From contig JAMWBX010000044.1 in the NCBI GenBank assembly GCA_023818725.1, forward strand, positions 1 through 7,938: 7,938 bases of DNA, given 5' to 3'. The notes under the pieces are model-generated. The model saw only the letters and a program-made list of their open reading frames with translations, did not search any database and was not told the origin of the DNA. The position numbers and the translations under genes are program-made. Within the stretch, counting starts at the first letter, position 1; each line of letters starts with the position of its first letter. Origin of the DNA: Candidatus Omnitrophota bacterium. GTDB taxonomy: Bacteria; Ratteibacteria; UBA8468; B48-G9; DTJG01. Shown one piece after another: positions 5,992 to 7,938 of this stretch.

Positions 5992-7047
5992 CTATGGAGC
6001 AAAGACAATCTGTCCGAAACCTTTTTCTTGATGGTAGGATGAAGCATCCATAGCCCAGTAACTTTCTTCAATATAACCGGTCGATTTTGTGCGAATAATT
6101 TTCAATAACCAGGTCTCGCCTGATTCAGGGGTTCTGGTTCCTATTGAAGAAAAAGGAATGCCGATTTCAATCATCCAGGCATTGATGCCCCTGTACATTC
6201 CATAGACCAGATTTGCTGGCTGAATGTCCTGCACTTCGCCAGAAGACCTGAATTTCTTGAATGTCATTTTTCTGTCACCTGTTATAACAATGGAATAATA
6301 GGTTTTTCCTGAAGGGTCTGGCGATATCTGTATCTCAATTCTGTCTTTATCGGAAATTTTTTCAGGTTCATTATCCCTGCAATAAAACCCCAGGTAAAGT
6401 GAACTCGCGTCGTAGGTGAAAAGTCCAACTGTTTGATACACGGGTTTTCCCTGTCCGGGACAGGAAAAATTTCCAGCAACTCCAGCGTTTTTCCAGCATT
6501 CTTCCATAAGTCTTCCGTCTATCTTTGGCGGCTGGAATATTTTCTTAACTGCAAGAAGCGCTGACTCTTTTTTTCTGGAAGGTTGCGTCTCAGGGCTGGA
6601 TTTATTTTCAGGCATTGGCGTTTCTTTTTTCTCCTGAACTCTGTTAGCCGCTTCTCCAGAAACATCCAGATTGAAGCTTTTGAATTCTCTTCCGCCGCCG
6701 ACGAGTCTGAATGTTACAGGATAGTTTCCAGAAGATATATTTGGTTTTGGGATCATGGTCACTTCAAAATAAACTCTCTGTTCTTTTGGAACAGACATCT
6801 TCATTGGGTAGATCTGGAAATCAAAAGCAGGGCTTTCAGCGATAAGTTTTATTTCTGCTATGGCTCTATCCATGTTGTTCTGAAGAAAAATTTTAAAGGT
6901 CGCTTTATCTTTAACGATAATGTTGTAAATCTCAGGTTTAACAATTAGTTTGTCTGCCTGTCTGAAAACATTATCGCAAAGATGTGCATACAGGGGAGAT
7001 AAAATTGCGAAGGTTATTATGCAAAAGAATTTACATAATTCTGTCAT
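5992..7047 (-). CDS. Exported Ig-like plus CBM9/DOMON-like protein
   Basis: This is a 351-residue secreted protein when read from the ATG at 7047. Residues 1-21 form a signal peptide ending SPLYA. About 30-130 form a beta-sandwich of the Ig/NEW3 type, with SGNYPVTFRL near 106-115. About 132-165 are a Pro/Glu/Lys/Ser-rich linker. About 170-351 match the CBM9-like fold: PPKIDGRLMEECW at its start, YLGFYCRD, DRIEIQISPDPSGKTYYSI, WMIEIGIPFSSIG and a final ETWLLKIIR strand. Such domains bind glycans in xylanases, but the same fold (DOMON) binds heme b in the gamma subunits of ethylbenzene- and DMS-dehydrogenases. No catalytic domain is attached. The frame stays open to an ATG at 7152, but that would bury the signal peptide behind 35 hydrophobic, poorly charged residues and has no ribosome site. 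It is first in the minus-strand cluster, 12 nt before the anchored protein. Confidence 0.82.
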   Translation of the reverse strand: MTELCKFFCIITFAILSPLYAHLCDNVFRQADKLIVKPEIYNIIVKDKATFKIFLQNNMDRAIAEIKLIAESPAFDFQIYPMKMSVPKEQRVYFEVTMIPKPNISSGNYPVTFRLVGGGREFKSFNLDVSGEAANRVQEKKETPMPENKSSPETQPSRKKESALLAVKKIFQPPKIDGRLMEECWKNAGVAGNFSCPGQGKPVYQTVGLFTYDASSLYLGFYCRDNEPEKISDKDRIEIQISPDPSGKTYYSIVITGDRKMTFKKFRSSGEVQDIQPANLVYGMYRGINAWMIEIGIPFSSIGTRTPESGETWLLKIIRTKSTGYIEESYWAMDASSYHQEKGFGQIVFAP

Positions 7048-7053
7048 ATAAAA

Positions 7054-7082
7054 ATTGTAATACATTAAACTTAAAATGTCCA
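7054..7082 (-). promoter_or_regulatory. Promoter of the minus-strand redox cluster
   Basis: On the minus strand, TGGACA (7082-7077) and TACAAT (7059-7054) are separated by exactly 17 bases, each matching consensus at five of six positions. Only six bases separate the -10 box from the ATG at 7047, so transcription would begin at or beside that ATG. The transcript would have little or no leader, which agrees with the absence of a ribosome site there. The call is by pattern only. Confidence 0.5.
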
Positions 7083-7102
7083 GTATGCAAATTGTGCCAT
7101 AT

Positions 7103-7131
7103 AAAACATTTATCCCTTGATAGAATATAAT
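7103..7131 (+). promoter_or_regulatory. Possible promoter of the GHL6-like gene
   Basis: A perfect TATAAT at 7126-7131 lies in the divergent spacer with a weak -35 (AAAACA, 7103-7108) at 17 bases. Transcription would start near 7138 and leave a leader of about 40 nt containing the AAGGGG site. A competing reading is TTGATA at 7117-7122 with TTAAAT at 7140-7145. The region is very AT-rich, so chance matches are likely. Confidence 0.35.
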
Positions 7132-7167
7132 AATAACTATTAAATTTTGCATCTTTTGAAGTATAAC

Positions 7168-7173
7168 AAGGGG
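7168..7173 (+). promoter_or_regulatory. Ribosome binding site of the GHL6-like gene
   Basis: AAGGGG followed by five A residues stands before the ATG at 7179 and defines the start of the right-hand plus-strand gene. Confidence 0.7.
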
Positions 7174-7178
7174 AAAAA

Positions 7179-7938
7179 ATGGTCAGAAACTGGTGGGATA
7201 GACCTGTCAGAATGTTTCGCCGGGATTATATTTTCGATTTTTCACCATTTTTGAAATCAGATCTGAATAAGGCCGCAAGAGAAACAAGAAAATTGTGGAA
7301 GGCAAACTGCGAATGGATTATGGCAACACCAGGATGCGCGCCAGGAACAGGATACCTTACAACATTTAACTCTGATAAATTTGAAAAATTACCAGGGCTC
7401 GGTTCAAGAGATCTTTTAAGAGAATATGTGCCTGTCGCGAAAAAACATAACCTTTATGTCATTGCTTACATCAATATGCACTGGTATAGCTACGAGTTTG
7501 CAGAAAAAAATCCTGGATGGGAACAGCTTTGTGAAGATGGCATACCCTATGGAAGGAAAAAACCTCTTTATGGCAACGGGACTACTTTTTGTGTTAACAG
7601 CCCGTGGAGAAACTGGGCGTTTGAAATGATTGTGGAGGGGATGAAGACAGGCGTGGATGGATGTTTTCTTGACGGGCCTGTTGTTTATCCAGGGGCCTGT
7701 TACTGTCAGCATTGCCAAGAGAAATTCAAAAGAATAACAGGATGCCAGCATCTTCCAAAATTCCTTGACTGGACTGACCCCTGCTGGAAAAAGTTTGCTG
7801 AATTTCGTTCGCAGAGCTGGGCTGACTTTATGAAAGACGCCAGCGAAACAGCAAAGAAAATAAAAAAAGATGCTGTTATGTTTCTTAATGGCGGCGGATT
7901 CAGTACTTCAAACATTCTTGTTGGTTATGATGCCGCAA
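7179..7938 (+). CDS. Putative glycoside hydrolase, GHL6-like TIM barrel (N-terminal part, 3' end outside window)
   Basis: An open frame of 253 codons runs from the ATG at 7179 off the right edge. The protein starts MVRNWWDRPVRMF and shows no signal peptide, so it is probably cytoplasmic. The order of motifs fits a (beta/alpha)8 barrel of the hypothetical glycosyl hydrolase 6 kind: LLREYVPVAKKHNLYVIAYI (strand after a helix), a NPGWEQLCEDG segment, FCVNSPWRNWAFEMI, and GVDGCFLDGP with D165 at a strand end, where catalytic or substrate-binding acids lie in related barrels. A CYCQHC cluster (C174, C176, C179) follows directly, as is common in this group. Catalytic activity has not been established for the GHL6 family as far as I know, and residue roles here are inferred. 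It is divergent from the redox cluster and has a good ribosome site. It could act with the left-flank fucosidase in glycan breakdown. Confidence 0.83.
   Translation, partial: MVRNWWDRPVRMFRRDYIFDFSPFLKSDLNKAARETRKLWKANCEWIMATPGCAPGTGYLTTFNSDKFEKLPGLGSRDLLREYVPVAKKHNLYVIAYINMHWYSYEFAEKNPGWEQLCEDGIPYGRKKPLYGNGTTFCVNSPWRNWAFEMIVEGMKTGVDGCFLDGPVVYPGACYCQHCQEKFKRITGCQHLPKFLDWTDPCWKKFAEFRSQSWADFMKDASETAKKIKKDAVMFLNGGGFSTSNILVGYDAA

Noticed and set aside
7048..7152. Extension of the CBM9/DOMON-like protein to the ATG at 7152
   Set aside because: No ribosome site, the extension crosses the predicted promoter, and it would place 35 residues before an otherwise normal signal peptide.
7416..7915. Minus-strand frames over the right-hand glycosidase (111 and 69 residues)
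   Set aside because: They lie antisense to a long plus-strand frame with recognisable glycosidase motifs and a good ribosome site, and show no family features themselves.
1..7938. CRISPR array, tRNA, rRNA, transposase or attachment-site repeats
   Set aside because: No regularly spaced repeats, cloverleaf-like or rRNA-like stretches, or mobile-element genes were seen on reading both strands.

Overview
The window is an AT-rich bacterial segment with a compact seven-gene minus-strand cluster (591-7047). It is flanked on the plus strand by two carbohydrate-active genes that run off the window edges. At the left is the C-terminal part of a GH29 alpha-L-fucosidase (1-590). At the right is the N-terminal part of a TIM-barrel glycosidase of the hypothetical GHL6 type (7179-7938). 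No rRNA, tRNA, CRISPR array, insertion sequence or phage gene was seen.

Read in the direction of transcription, the minus-strand cluster encodes: (1) an exported Ig-like plus CBM9/DOMON-like protein (5992-7047); (2) a small exported protein with one C-terminal membrane anchor and no known function (5437-5979); (3) a four-helix membrane polyferredoxin of the NapH/CcoG type (4391-5440); (4) a cysteine-rich HgdB/YjiM-like protein of the 2-hydroxyacyl-CoA dehydratase / double-cubane-cluster family (3166-4410); (5) its BadF/HgdC-type ATP-dependent activase (2399-3154); (6) a 61-residue single-cluster ferredoxin of the Thermotoga type (2158-2343); and (7) a TPR lipoprotein with a YkuD L,D-transpeptidase domain and an NTF2-like C-terminus (591-2177). 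Junctions are tight: gaps of 12, 11 and 55 nt and overlaps of 4, 20 and 20 nt. A good sigma70-type promoter lies directly before gene 1. A second one, TTGACA-17-TAAAAT, lies between genes 5 and 6, so ferredoxin and transpeptidase may also be made separately.

The genes suggest a working model, which is inference. Electrons pass from the membrane or its outer face through the polyferredoxin, then to ferredoxin, then to the activase. ATP hydrolysis there drives single electrons to very low potential and loads the double-cubane-type protein. No CoA-transferase, second dehydratase subunit or other acyl-CoA gene is present. The locus therefore resembles the stand-alone double-cubane protein/reductase pair more than an amino-acid fermentation dehydratase. 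The extracytoplasmic partners (DOMON-like protein, anchored protein, Cys-rich outer loops of the polyferredoxin) make this arrangement unusual, and it is the best candidate for an undescribed system.

The organism is probably an anaerobic, sugar-degrading bacterium with a peptidoglycan envelope and lipoproteins. It uses AGGAGG-type ribosome sites, sigma70-like promoters and occasional TTG starts. An uncultivated anaerobic lineage is plausible, but the sequence alone does not fix the taxon.
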